64,000 bases of DNA, from assembly GCA_027563935.2 (NCBI GenBank), contig CM050449.1, positions 70,770,556 to 70,834,555 on the forward strand, read 5' to 3'. Each line of letters opens with the position of its first letter. Within the stretch, counting starts at the first letter, position 1. Source of the stretch: Costus lasius. Its lineage: Eukaryota > Streptophyta > Magnoliopsida > Zingiberales > Costaceae. The notes under the pieces are model-generated. The model was not told the DNA's origin. It did not search any database and saw only the letters and a program-made list of their open reading frames with translations. Positions 11,879 to 24,730 of this stretch are shown piece by piece. The position numbers were made by a program, and so were the translations under genes.

Positions 11879-13408
11879 ATGGTGACTCAAGGAGAGCATT
11901 TGGCGTAAGTAGAGTAGATGCTCGACTTAATGGGAGACAGGGAAGACGCTGTAGTTCCCCAAGTGGAGAACTTGCAGCGCACAGTGGAGCAACAGAGTTT
12001 GTAAATAATTGCCCTCCAACAAACCTTAGAAGGGATGGCTGTACCCCAACAAAGTTTGGAAGAGGTGGCAGCGCTACGGGAGCAAGTAGCAGGCTTTGCT
12101 GCAGCACAATAGCAGGTACAGGCGGATTTCACGGTAATGCGCATGGCATTAGCACAAGCACAAGGCGATGTGCCTATAGCAGCATCGATGGAGCAGGCAG
12201 CTCCTAAATCAAGGGTTCGAATCCCAAAACCTGCGATGTTCGGGGGAGTTCGATCATCCAAAGAGTTGGGAAGTTTCCTTTGGGATATGGAGCAATTCTT
12301 TGTCGCCAATCATGTCCTAGACTAGGAACAAGTGCGGGTGTGTACTGCATACCTCTCGGATGATGCAAAACTTTGGTGGAGAACCAAAGTTGATTCGACA
12401 TCAGGAGCAGCTGGTTGGACTTGGGAGGTGTTTCAAGAGAAATTGCAGTAGCAGTTTATGCCTAATAACTCAATAGACCAGGCACGCGATGCAGTGAATC
12501 GGCTTAGACATATGGACCCAATCCAGGAGTATGTCCAGGCTTATTCAGCACTCATGTTGGAGATATCAAACATGTCAAAGATAGACAGACAATACACCTT
12601 CCTCCGTAATCTTCAACCATGGGTGGAGGCTGAAGTCCGACGATATGCACCGTAAGACTAGAGGATGGCCACTGCAATAGCCGACTCTCTAGTGGATATG
12701 AGAGCTTCAGGTACGACTTCTTTGAGAGTATTGAAGTCACCCGTGAAAAATCGCTCTCTGGCAAGGGCGAGAGCACCAGAAAGGAAAACACCCTTTTCCC
12801 GGCGAGGTGGAGGCCAGCTGGCACGATAGGAGCAGAACTGACCTACAGAGAGTGCACAATATCGACTGAGACCGATAGGATGCTTCTTGTACAAAGGAGC
12901 ACATCGGATGTGCGACTGCCCAACTAAAGAGAGGATTGTAGCAATCGTATATTGAGAGTTCGCTGAGAAGGAGGTGGCTGATGACGACCCAGTAGTGACA
13001 TGTGTAAGAGCGATGGCACTGAACACGATCACAGCAGTGTCAGCCTCAAGTAGAGCACAACTGATATATGTTCTGATGCAGATACGTGTGGTCGAGGTGG
13101 AGGCGATGGTCGACACCAGTGCGACTCATCTATTCATATCAGAACGAATGGCTGTACAGGTTGACTTGCACACTTCACCTACGACGGATCGGGTGAAGAC
13201 AGTCAATACCATGGTGCAACTGATGTTGGGCATCTCTTAGGACATCCCGGTGAAGGTTGGAGAGTGGACGGAATGACATCACATCCGAGTGGCAAAGATG
13301 GATGACTACGACATCATCCTCGGCAATGAACTGCTTCATTGAGAAAAGATTTCTATGGTTCCACACTTGGAAGGAGTTCAAGTGGTACATGAAGAAGCAC
13401 CAAGGTGA
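11879..13408 (+). pseudogene. Ty3/gypsy gag-protease reading frame with many stops
   Basis: From the ATG at 11879 one frame stays aligned to 13408 without a frameshift although it holds well over ten stop codons. It shows a Gln-rich coiled N-terminus, a gag core (KPAMFGGVRSSKELGSF, LSDDAKLWWRTK, PIQEYVQAYSALMLEI), a basic linker, a broken zinc knuckle near 12880-12920 (CFLYKGAHRMCDC, second Cys replaced by Tyr), and an aspartic protease (VDTSATHLFIS; later MDDYDIILGNELL). Pol domains downstream of the protease are missing. Its product would have been a packaging protein and the protease that matures it; it is now non-functional. Confidence 0.85.
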
Positions 13409-13564
13409 GTCTCTAGTATCCAGCGAGGTAGTTTAACCACCTAGAATTCGAGAGCGAGGGGGACACGTAGAAGGATGGATCCTGCACAAGCACGAGGTGC
13501 GCATATTGCAGTAGTGGTTGTGCCAAAGAGGCCTGTAGCAGACATCGAAGGTGATGTCCAGATT

Positions 13565-13578
13565 GAGCGGGGGAGAAT
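13565..13578 (+). other. Polypurine tract
   Basis: GAGCGGGGGAGAAT immediately precedes the right LTR, as expected for the plus-strand primer. Confidence 0.8.
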
Positions 13579-14632
13579 TGTGATGCCTGAATCCAATTGG
13601 ACCAAGCCAAAGGAGTTTGGGCCGGGCAGCTCATGCTATGAAGTTGAATTGGCGACCCAATCCTGGGTCAAAATTGGGTCGTTGCCCAATTTAATGAAGC
13701 AGCGACGAGTTCACCACGCTGACGAGGCGGACAAAGCTTTATCAACGCGACGCGGACGAGCGGCTGGGAAGCATTCACCAGCGGGTTCTTTGGAGTGTTT
13801 CTGACGGGAAACAGAAGCAGAGCCGGCAATGCCCAAATCAAGCGAAGCAGGCGAGCTCTTCGGACGTGGCTTCATCGAGGAGATGTGGATGAGCAGTGGA
13901 GGACCTCGGCTCTAGTGAGCGAAGTCGAGGATTTCGGAGGCGGAGAATGTTGGCGAAATCTTCAGCGCGGAAGCAAGCAAAAAGGAGGCGGCGTGAGCTT
14001 TGTCTCCTTCGATGGACACAGGCGACTTGGCAAGGGGCTCATCCTTCCCCTTTAATGCGTGAGCCAGAAGCGAGCGAGAGATAGAGAGGAGATCTGGGAG
14101 GGATAAGAGTTCCGAGAGAGGTGGACCACCGAGGGAGCTTTGAGAAAGAGCTCGTGAGAAGAAGTAAGCTTCTTCAGGCAATGATGAGCATCGCACGTTC
14201 CTGCGTGAATGGTGAGAGGTTGCCAGCTGAGCGTAGAAGCTTGTAATAGGGTTTAGGTGTCCTGTTTAGAGAGAAACAAACAAGAAGGGTTTTCCCTAAG
14301 TTCTGATTGTGTTTCCGGCGTCTCCTTCCCTTCTTCTCCGGCGACGACTCCTCTCCTTCTTCACCTTCATCATTGACGATAGTCTGGCGGCACTTCCGGC
14401 AACAGAGAGGGCTAAGGGAGGAGGCGACAAGGCCTCCCCCTACCGAACGCCCTTCCCTGCTCGAGCACCCCTCCACTTCCCTCTCCGGCGACATCGAACG
14501 AACGCTCATTCGCGTGGAAACGACAAATGCGTGAGGCGTTTAATCCGGGCGAGTGGCAGTAAGATCCGGATTTTGGCGCTTAATCCGGGAAAAAGGTGCT
14601 GACTTGGAGCAAGGATTAAAAAGGGCGTGACA
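13579..14632 (+). repeat. 3' LTR of gag-protease element
   Basis: Starts TGTGATGCCTGAATCC, ends GGGCGTGACA, and is followed by the CTAGG duplication. ORFs here overlap similar ones in the left LTR and are not genes. Confidence 0.88.
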
Positions 14633-14637
14633 CTAGG

Positions 14638-15395
14638 CACCTCTATGATTAAATATATTAATAAATTTATGCTATAATAAGGCTTGACATATTTGAATAA
14701 ATATCTTTATTCATGCTAGGTGAGTTTTGCTAAATATATTGTATATAATTATTCTTTTATTTGGGTTAGACCCATTCTCCATTTAATTTAATATATTTAT
14801 ATATTAAATTTGTTGGGAGAAATTGCCAAGTATGGCTCCTCATATTATTATATATTGAGGAGGCTATCTTGGCGCATGGGAGTTTTCTTTTGAAAACCTA
14901 GCTGCAAGCCTCTTCTCTCTCCTCGTTTCTCCTTCTTATTGTCGCCCATCAAGGTCTTGCCGCCACTCTCTTCCCTTTGTGGCGTGAACACCTTGAAGTG
15001 AAGATTGGTTTCTTCAATTGGCGAGAAGAAGTTCTAAAGTTGGTGATCTTTATTGTTTGGCACAACTTCACAAGCATTAACACCTTCCTTGGCGCAACTT
15101 GGTGAGTTGGTGCAAACAAGAGAAGATCACTTTCTATAAGCGTGGATCTCTGTTTTTGAGGCTAACACTAGGCGTGTAGATCTTGAGGAACCTATGTGTG
15201 CGCGATTACAGATGAAGCTCTCTTGCATCTCTCATCATCATTACTCTCTTTGAATTGTATAATAAGGTATATATCTCTATTACATTTGATGGCTCCTCGT
15301 AAGTTGATTCTCCAGTTGATTTTAAAAACTCATTTTAGGCATCACTTGCACTTGTTTTAAAATTTTAATTGTTCAGAATTTCTCAACACATTTTT
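14638..15395. repeat. Right half of the interrupted LTR-like sequence
   Basis: Continues the sequence that ends at 10718. It holds AT-rich promoter-like stretches (around 14800) followed by pyrimidine-rich sequence, as LTRs often do. No ORF of note is seen. The right boundary is a guess. Confidence 0.3.
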
Positions 15396-15993
15396 GGTTC
15401 ACACGGTATAGATTTCTCTAAATCAATAGCAACAATAACAATAACAAGAACTATATAAGTAACGTTGTACAAAGGAATATAAACATGGTTATGAGATGGC
15501 ATATTTTGCTTAGAAATGAATATGTTATTAGCGTAGTGTTATGATAGGGTTAGAAGAGAGATAAAAATATCTACAAAAATAGATTTGGTAATATTTTTAA
15601 AATTTTTAAATAATTCAAGGATGAAGCCAATGATGGCTAGGCTGTTGCATTTGACCGCGGAGGAAATTTGATCACTTTAGATAGGTTTGTACGTATTGAA
15701 CTCGTAGCCTACCTATCGAGCTAATATATAATTTTGGTCTTCGAAGACAGTTTTGGTTAATATATAATTTCTCCTTTTTTTTGTTCTCACAGATGTTGTG
15801 AACATTCACAGAGATGTTAGTAGAGGTGGAAATTATTAATCAAAGCCTATAATAACAGCTAGACTCTTTCATTCATCAAAGCCTACAATCACACATTTAA
15901 CATTCTGCATGGTCTACTAAACTAACACTTGACACATGAAACACACTAGTTGACAAATTAACGCCACGAGGTGTACGTCACTATATATATGAT
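15396..15993. other. AT-rich 3' flank of the peroxidase gene, no gene seen
   Basis: No coding region is supported. On the minus strand this is the peroxidase 3' untranslated region and terminator area; an AATGAA-like element near 15868-15874 could serve polyadenylation, but this is weak. Confidence 0.4.
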
Positions 15994-17268
<1,275 letters not shown>

Positions 17269-17339
17269 AGCTCTCTGCTGCTTATTGCTCAATGTATTAT
17301 ATCTTCTCCGATGAGCCTGAGCCACTGCTGCTTCCCCTT

Positions 17340-17347
17340 CTTATAAA
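17340..17347 (-). promoter_or_regulatory. TATA box of the peroxidase gene
   Basis: TTTATAAG on the minus strand, about 75 bases upstream of the ATG at 17268, giving a predicted transcription start near 17310-17315 and a short leader. Confidence 0.6.
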
Positions 17348-17360
17348 GACCTCGGCACCA

Positions 17361-17382
17361 CATGAGAGAGAGAAAGAGAGCC
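17361..17382. repeat. GA-rich tract in the peroxidase promoter
   Basis: GAGAGAGAGAAAGAGAG just upstream of the TATA box; GA/CT tracts are common in plant core promoters. Function is inferred. Confidence 0.5.
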
Positions 17383-18010
17383 ATGGAAGTACGTAGTTTG
17401 ACTGGATGACGATGTATTGACATACTAAAATATTTTTAATTTGCATGCTAAATTAATTATCATGCTGCATGCAGCTGGAATGATTTTTTTTTGGCAGGTA
17501 ATATTAATTATTAAAAATTAAAACAAAAAAGTTATTTGGTGAACCACCCTCGTCCTCTGCTTACAGGTGCAGATTGTGATGATATAGAAGAAAGATATGG
17601 TGAGCTCAATGTTACAATATTCGGTTTTTTGTTTTACTTTTTCTTTGTGTGTATAATAATGTTACCTACTTTTCTAAAGAAAACACATATGATGCGTGTT
17701 CCTACCCCCCGCATTATTTCTTGTTACCCGTCAATTTTAATAATAACAGCAGCAATCGGATCTCAAAATTATAGATGCATATTTTTTGGGTCGGTGATTT
17801 TAATAATTATAACATATCCGGCTGACTCTTCACTGTCTTTTTCATTTTTCTCTAAATTACCAATCCTCTAAAAATAATTTTATTATAAAACAATATTTTA
17901 TAGTTAATATAAGAATTATCATAGTTTCTATAACTAATATTTATTAAAAATATTTGGTATATTAATTGATTTGAAATAACATTTATTAATTTGGGCTCAT
18001 AGTTTCTAAA
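17383..18010. other. AT-rich 5' flank of the peroxidase, no gene supported
   Basis: A 111-codon plus-strand ORF (17536-17871) lacks an ATG start and has low-complexity hydrophobic content, so it is not called. A short segment 17566-17598 looks like an exon between AG and GT, but nothing around it supports a gene. Confidence 0.4.
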
Positions 18011-18017
18011 TTACCAA

Positions 18018-18230
18018 ATGATGAAGGAACTTGGCTTGAAAAGACCAAGTCTAGGGTTTGAATCCTGCTGCAGGCGAAATATGCACAGCCCAGACGTGGG
18101 GTTAGCTGTGCCGAGATTCGACACCCTGAGCCGTCTAATCTTAGGGGATCGGTGGAGCTCTGCCGGTCCTTAGTGTTGTAGGGGGGTGCGATGTCCTTCC
18201 TACATCACCCAAACTCCTTGGCGGGAAGAG
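18018..18230 (+). repeat. Possible tRNA-derived SINE
   Basis: GGTTTGAATCC at 18055-18065 fits the pol III B box (GGTTCGANTCC) and is followed by a GC-rich body unlike the AT-rich surroundings. No clear A box, poly-A/T tail or target duplication could be confirmed, so this is tentative. Confidence 0.3.
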
Positions 18231-19100
18231 TTTATGATTTTACTATTATAAATATAAGCTATGCTATTAATCACATCCGTAATACGATTTGATCTCTTCC
18301 TTTTGAGAGCTATTTTAAGAGGGATAACGGTGGAAGATCAATAGCCTAGTGTTTAAACATTGAAGCAAGCAAAGATGGATGACATAATTAGGTATAAGTT
18401 ATTTTTATTATTTCTAGATGTTATTTTAAATTCATACAATAGATCCTTTTATCTATGATTAAGTTTTCTATCTATAATCATGAATATATTACCTATGGTA
18501 TAAGAGACTACTTATTTGAATTTAGAATACATCGTTATATCGTTTGAAATGATTTATTAATTTTTCACTAGCCTTATTTCTTGTTCTATTTGTATATAGA
18601 ATTGTTGGTTCTTAATGTTTTTATTGTAATCTAAAACTAAGATTTTTAAATCCCTAATCTAAACCCCCGCGAGCAATAGTGGCTGAAAAAATTAAGATTT
18701 TAAGAGCTGCCCATTTAGCAATCAGCAGCTACCGCCATGAGTTGAGCTCTAGCAACACGACCACTAAAAAAAAGATTAGGGTTCGCTAAGCCCCAGCCCA
18801 TCCCTTGCGTGCACTCACTGTCGGCTCGGGCAACCATCGCGTGCGAGGTGACAATTTTTCTCTCTCGCAATAATTGTCATCGCCTCAAGCCATTGAGTGT
18901 CGTTCTTGTGCCGGAGAGTTGCCACTAGTCGGCGTTCACCATTGGCTCACCCTTTAGGCGCTGTTGTCTCATAGCCGAGCCACTGCTATCGTGAACACAA
19001 GCAACGAATGATTCATGCGGCGTGTAGGCAAACGCGATGAGTCCCGTGAGCAGGGCATGCAAACAAGTAATTTTCCTATACTCATACCTTGTATAAGCAT
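18231..19100. other. Intergenic stretch, no gene seen
   Basis: AT-rich to about 18660, then a GC-richer patch (about 18660-19060) of unknown origin with no supported ORF. Confidence 0.35.
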
Positions 19101-19125
19101 CATCAGCAGGGTTCGATCAGATCTG

Positions 19126-19387
19126 TAAGTGCACAAATCACGCTGCTACTACAAATCATACAGATGATGCTATTACCTAATATCGGAGGAATCGAATCGA
19201 CAGAAAATCAAATCATCAAATCCTTTCCTACATTGTAAAACTTCCATCTGTATATTTCCCAATATTCTTTACCGCCACTTGTATATATACATAGGCTTGT
19301 ATCGTCTTCAACAATCAAGATATACAATTACAATTTCTCAAGTTTTCTCTTTTATTGCTGTGTCGCAACAATTGCTGTGTCGCAACA
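19126..19387 (+). repeat. 5' LTR of the Ale/Retrofit-like copia element (start uncertain)
   Basis: The 3' edge is fixed by the primer site at 19388; the LTR ends GTGTCGCAACA, and a 16-base unit TTGCTGTGTCGCAACA is duplicated at the end. A TATA-like TGTATATATACATA lies at about 19270-19283. The left edge (TGTAAGTGC at 19126) is only a candidate, since the partner LTR is not in the window. Confidence 0.5.
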
Positions 19388-19399
19388 TGGTATCAGAGG
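19388..19399 (+). other. Primer-binding site, initiator tRNA-Met type
   Basis: TGGTATCAGAGG directly abuts the LTR end. Confidence 0.85.
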
Positions 19400-19506
19400 C
19401 ATAATCTCACGCCCTCATTGTTCCTTTCTCTTGGCTGCATCGTTATTGCAGCTCTACTGTTCTTCCTCTATCATAGATCAAGTCCGCTCAAGCAGCCATC
19501 TCCTTC

Positions 19507-22500
19507 ATGGATTTGGAAATCGGTTCATCTTCATGGCAACCTGCCAGATCATCCACAACAGTATCTCCGATTTCTCCACCTGGCAGCGTGCCTTTTCTTC
19601 CTCTCAATTTGACAAAGGATAATTTTCTACTATGGAGGACTCAATTTGTTCCTCTACTTTGTGTTCACGGCATGCTCAGCATTGTTGACGGTACTGATCC
19701 TGCTCCATCCCCAACGGACGCCTGTTACGCTGATTGGATTCTCAAGGATCAATTAATCCTCACTTGGATTAATTCTACTCTCACGGAAGAAGTTTTCCCT
19801 TTAGTGGTTGGCATCAACTCTTCCAAGCTTGTTTGGGACAATCTTACTACAGCATTGCAGTCCAACTCTCGCGCCAGGGTGCTCGAGCTTAAGTCCCAAT
19901 TACAGGTGACTCGCCGCGGCACTGATACTATTCATGACTATATGCAAAAAATTAAGACTATCGCCAACAACTTGGCCGCCATCGGACACCGTATCTCTAA
20001 CGTTGATCTCGTCATGCACGTTCTATTGGGGCTCGGCCCTTCCTATGATACTTTTATTCTCAGTGTCACTACACGCAGTGATTCCCTAACTTTGGAAGAG
20101 GTTCATGGGATGTTATCCTCCCATGAACGACTTATGCAACTTCAATCCATGCGGGACCTCGATATTACAAGTCCTACCATCAACAACACTATTCATCCTA
20201 GCTCCAACTCTCGTGGAAGAGGACGCCATCCTTGCGGAGGACAATCTCATGGCGGTGGTCGCTTTCAGGGACGCGGCAATGGCAGAGGACGTTGCCAAAT
20301 ATACTTTATTCCTGGGCACTATGCACATGAATGCCGTAGACGATTTGACATGGACTTTATTGGCGGATTTTCTAGCCAACCTCCTACTCAGCATCAGATC
20401 CAACCCAAAGCTTACTCCACCACCACCCCTCATGACACCTCATCTCCATTTACCTCTATAGCTTGGTACCTGGACTCCGGTGCGACACACCACGTCACCT
20501 CGGATCTCAACTCTCTACAACAGGTGGCGCCCTACAATGGTTATGACATGGTTCAAATAGGCAACGGTCAAGGTTTGCATATTACTCACCTTGAAAATAC
20601 ATCAATTTCTGCCTCTAATTGACTACTACACACGCGCAATATTCTTTGTGTTCCATCCATTACTAAACCCTTGCTCTCAGTTCAACAATTCGCTCACGAT
20701 AATGATGTCTTATTTGAATTTCATTCTGATGCCTGCTTTGTTAAGGACCGGCACACGGGGACAACTCTGCTCCAAGGGGGAATTAAACACGGCCTTTACC
20801 ACATTCCACCACAATCAAAGACTGCTCTTCTCTCTCAGCGTGTGACCTCCAACACTTGGCATGCTCGTCTCGGTCATCCCTCCATCCATCTCGTCAAGCA
20901 AATAATTAACCACTATGGTTTACCTATTCACCATATTTTATCTTCTATCTGTGATGCTTGTATGCGATCAAAAAGTCATAAACTTCCGTTTTCTCCATCA
21001 ATAAATAAAGCGTCTTCTCCTTTACAACTTATTTATTCTGATGTTTGGGGCCCTTCTCCTGTTCTTTCTGCTAGAGGTTACTCATATTATGTCTCATTTA
21101 TTGATCATTATAGTAGATTTACTTGGCTTTTTCTCATGAAACATAAATCTGATCTTCTCGATATCTTTTGCCATTTCCAACAGCATTTTGAACGCTTCTT
21201 CAACCAAAAAATTTTATGCGTTCACTCTGATTGGGGTGGCGAATATCAAGTGCTTCATCACCATCTTGCGCGCTCTGTTATTGCCCATCGTATATCCTGT
21301 CCACACACGCCGGAACAAAATGAGTCTGCTGAACGTAAACACCGCCATATCATTGAAACCGCCCTTTCCCTCTTACATCATGCCTCTGTCCCGACCCATT
21401 ACTGGGATGTTGCGGTTTCCACTGCCGTCTATCTGATCAATTGCACGCCCACTCCGTTACTTCAACACGCCACTCCTTTTGAAGTCCTCTACAAGCGCAC
21501 CCTTGCCTACAACCTTCTTCGGGTCTTTGGCTGCGCATGTTACCCTTGGTTGCGTCCATATGCCAAACACAAGTTACATTCCCGCTCCGCTTTATGTGTC
21601 TTCCTTGGTTACAATAATATGCACTCGGGTTATCATTGTTTACAAGTTCCCTCTGGCCGTATTTACATTTTCAGACATGTTGTCTTTGATGAAACTGCTT
21701 TTCCATTTGCGGCCGCTAACATTTGAGGCAACATAACTATGTCCGGTGCGGTTCTTCTTCCCTTCCCTACACGACCTCCACTCCGCCATCGCGCTACTGC
21801 TCGAATGCCATCCAGATCTTCTCCTGCTACTCCGCCAACTCCTGCTACTCTGGTAGCTTTCTGTGATGTGCACGCCTCCTCGTCCGAGCCTTCTCCCGCT
21901 GCTCCATCTACTTCTGCTACTCCGGCGGCCTTCTCTGATGCGGGCCTCTCATCGCCCGACTCTTTTCCTGCTTCTCCATCGATTGCAGCGGCATTCCCTG
22001 ATGCGAGTTCCTCGACACCCATCTCTACACCTCCACGGCGCACTCGCGCTCTGGCTGATATCTATGGAGCGACTGAACAACTCGCTCTTCAATTTGCTTC
22101 CGCCAGCAAACATGCCCTGCTAGCTACTCTCCTCCGCTCCATTTCCTCTGCTGCGCCTACATGTTATACCCAAGCCTCCAAGGCTCCTGAATGGCGGGTG
22201 GCCATGGCCTCCGAATTCGACACCTTACTTCGCAATGGGACGTGGAACCTTGTTCCTAGAAGTCCTTCCATGAATGTCATTGGGTGCAAATGGATCTTCC
22301 GTATGAAACATCATGCCGATGGCTCTATTGACCGCCACATGGCTCGTTTGGTTGCCAAGGGATTTCGCGAAATGCCCGATATTGATTTTTTTGAAACTTT
22401 TAGTCCTGTTATTAAGATAACAACTGTTTGTCTTCTGCTCGCGCTTGCCGTCAGCTCCAACTGGCCCATTCGACAATTGGATGTCTCCAATGCCTTTTTC

Positions 22501-22568
22501 CATGGCCATCTACAAGAAACTATGTATATGGAACAACCGCCTGGCTTTACTCATCCTTAGTTCTCTAC
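19507..22568 (+). pseudogene. Ale/Retrofit-like copia gag-pol, 5' part
   Basis: One frame from the ATG at 19507 carries a UBN2-type gag, a Gly/Arg-rich linker with a damaged zinc knuckle (CQIYFIPGHYAHEC, second Cys now Tyr), protease (YLDSGATHHVTS), HHCC zinc domain (ARLGH ... CDACMRSK), integrase core (YSDVWGP, HSDWGGEY, ESAERKHRH) and the start of reverse transcriptase (WIFRMK, LVAKGF, QLDVSNAFFHG). Copia order (integrase before RT) is clear. Stops lie at 20620-20622, 21724-21726 and 22558-22560, all in the same frame. The coding sequence breaks at 22568, where an Athila-type element begins, and resumes at 32432/32437. Confidence 0.9.
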
Positions 22569-22831
22569 TGATGACATCAAAATATATAGTATATTTTGTA
22601 TCATTTTCTATACCTTTTCATGCTAAATTGAAGTTCTTTTTGCTTATTTTTATTCTGAATTCATCAAATATTACAAAGTCTACTTCTATTTTGGTTTTTC
22701 ATGGTTTTCGGGTAAAAAGGCACTATTTCAAGGAGTTTTCAAGCAAAATCAAACACATAAAAGAGTTACCATCATCAAGAGGAGGTCACCCAAGAAATTT
22801 CACACAAAACGGAGCAACTCAGCAAAATACA

Positions 22832-23200
22832 GCAGTGCCGTAATCCATTTTACGGTACCGTAATTTCAAATAGTACCGTAAAATCAGAACACTGCCGTAA
22901 TTTGGAGGATTTTTCGAACAGAAAGTTTTTGTGATTTTACGGCACTGTCGTAAAGAATTACACTGCCGTATTTTGCAGCGCTTTCAGAACAGAAACCTTT
23001 GCTGATTTTACGGTACGGCCATAAACGATTCTACGGTAACGTATTTCCCAGGCGATCCAGACCAGAGAAGTCGTTCGAATTTACGGCACCATCAAGAAAT
23101 ATTTTATGGGACGTAATTTTGACTTTCGGTGCATAGAATGAAAATATAGGACTGCCGTAAAATATTACACAGCCGTAATTTCCAGTCAAAATCGTGAGTT
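22832..23200. repeat. ACGG/CCGT palindrome array in the 5' LTR
   Basis: Includes TTACGGTACCGTAA, TTACGGCACTGTCGTAA and several ACACTGCCGTA half-sites, with spacers containing GAACAGAAA. Counterpart in the 3' LTR at about 29103-29460. Confidence 0.8.
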
Positions 23201-23964
23201 TTTCGCAGCTGAAACTTGTTCGGGCCATAACTTTTGATCCAGAGCTCCAAATTGGAATCCGAAAGTTGCTGCCACTTCATCTTTAAGAGGAGAATACACA
23301 CGCACCAAAATAAGGAACGTTTATCCATAATTGAGGGAGTAATCGATAGAGAGACAGTTAGGGTTTGGCTTCACGCCGAGAGGCGTGGAGGCCACCTCTG
23401 GTTGTGATTTTCACGCAGAAGCTTTGTCCAGAGGGGAGGAGGACACCACAAAAGTTTTAGAGCAAGAGGAGGCCGGACGGAGGAGAAATCAACGAAAGAG
23501 CATCTTGGGTACTATTCATCAAAGCAAATTACGGCTATAATTTTCAGCTGTGTTGTAACGTTGTTTCTCCTTTCTTTTGGTTTTCTTATCACTCTAAGAC
23601 TATGATTCATTGTATTTCTTTCTCCATGCTTGCTTAGACATATTGTGGGACATGGGGTGTAATCCCCTTGATTTTTAATGATTAGATAATCTTTTATTTC
23701 GTCATGATAATTCTACTTTGATAATTTTACCTATGCGATTATTGTTCTAATTTTCTCCTTAGTTTACTTTTTGTCATCATGAATAGAGTTCATGCATTAA
23801 GGACCGAAATGTGACATGCTTGATAACTGGAACCCTAAAATTGATTAATAGGAACTCACCGTAAGAAATTAGGTTAAGTTCTTATTTCTTTATTTTAGAT
23901 GACTAATTGCCTCGATGATGATTATGAACCTAGGATTAAGTTAGTGTATCAAACGTGGAGATCT

Positions 23965-24195
23965 TGCACGAAAGTGAGGATCGAAATGTTGGAGAACCAT
24001 AGGTAGAACTTGTGTTGAGTCTCAGATGCACGAAAGTGATCCTTGAGATTCCGCTTGAGACAATCAACCTAGAATTTGGATGCATGAAAGTGATCTTGAG
24101 TTCTTTGATTGATGATTTACTTATCATTAGCCTAGGATAAGTCTTGCGTGAAAGCGAAGATTGGTCCCTGCATGATTGTCTGCACGAAAGTGAGA
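23965..24195. repeat. Dispersed CACGAAAGTGA motifs in LTR
   Basis: At least five copies of a short motif reading GCACGAAAGTGA, or close variants (GCATGAAAGTGA, GCGTGAAAGCGA), lie roughly 40-60 bases apart. The same series appears at 31931-32160 and, inverted, at 33170-33420 and in decayed form at 8570-8700. Confidence 0.7.
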
Positions 24196-24476
24196 TGATC
24201 CCTTTATGAAGTAAATTAAGTCTTTATCATGATAAAATTAGACTGACAACCTTTTATTTAAATCTAATCATTAAAATCAAGGTGGATGAAACCCTAGTCC
24301 CATATTTATCTCTCTAATTTACTTTACACTCTTTCCGTTGATTATTGCATCATATTCAATTTACTTAGCTAGTAAGAATACAATTATTTGGTAGTTAACA
24401 ATAAGGTCTCTATGGTTCGATATCTTTCTTTATTACTTCGATAATTCCATGCACTTACGGAAACCTATCAAGTTTT

Positions 24477-24494
24477 TGGCGCCGTTGCCGGGGA
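24477..24494 (+). other. Primer-binding site, tRNA-Asp type
   Basis: TGGCGCCGTTGCCGGGGA, six bases after the LTR end; the standard Athila primer site. Confidence 0.92.
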
Positions 24495-24730
24495 CCTTAG
24501 TTTTGTTAATGTCAAAATAGTAGTTAGTGTTGCTAGACTAAGTTTTATTTGTTTTATATTTTACTTTGTTTTTTGTTTTTGCAGGTTTTGGATATTCACA
24601 GTTGTGGCAGAACTGTGATTTCTGAAATTTTTATTTGCTTGTGTTTTTTTTTGTCTTTATATATTCTGAAAAAAAAGCTTTATTTGATTGGTGTTGGATT
24701 ATCTTTCTATTCTTGATAGATTTGGTAAAT

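Larger units (their letters stand above)
10719..14632 (+). mobile_element. Gag-protease-only Ty3/gypsy element (non-autonomous)
   Basis: LTRs at 10719-11849 and 13579-14632 bracket only about 1.7 kb. The five-base duplication CTAGG lies at 10714-10718 and 14633-14637. A degraded initiator-Met primer site follows the left LTR and a purine tract precedes the right one. The internal frame covers gag, a decayed zinc knuckle and an aspartic protease; reverse transcriptase, RNase H and integrase are absent. The two LTRs differ by many substitutions and an extra block of about 65 bases in the left copy, so the insertion is old. Confidence 0.88.
22569..24470 (+). repeat. 5' LTR of the non-autonomous Athila element (1,902 bp)
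   Basis: Starts TGATGACATC and ends GGAAACCTATCA. By eye there are seven differences from the 3' LTR in the first roughly 345 aligned bases, all transitions, so insertion is fairly recent. It contains the ACGG palindrome array (about 22832-23200) and a run of CACGAAAGTGA-type motifs (23965-24195). Confidence 0.9.

Noticed and set aside
17536..17871. 111-codon plus-strand ORF upstream of the peroxidase
   Set aside because: No ATG start, low-complexity hydrophobic content from AT-rich DNA, no domain. A segment at 17566-17598 flanked by AG and GT resembles an exon but nothing adjoins it.
20113..20433. Minus-strand ORF over copia gag
   Set aside because: Shadow of the real plus-strand gag frame.
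21663..22043. 126-codon minus-strand ORF rich in Ala, Gly and Glu
   Set aside because: Antisense of the Ser/Pro/Thr-rich linker between copia integrase and reverse transcriptase.
22445..22843. 132-codon ORF spanning the copia-Athila junction
   Set aside because: Chance frame through an insertion boundary; its second half recurs in the other LTR copy at 28805-29116.
24635..24730. N-terminal hydrophobic extension of the acidic ORF
   Set aside because: Starts at TTG; the first ATG is at 24731, and the hydrophobic codons come from a T-rich leader.
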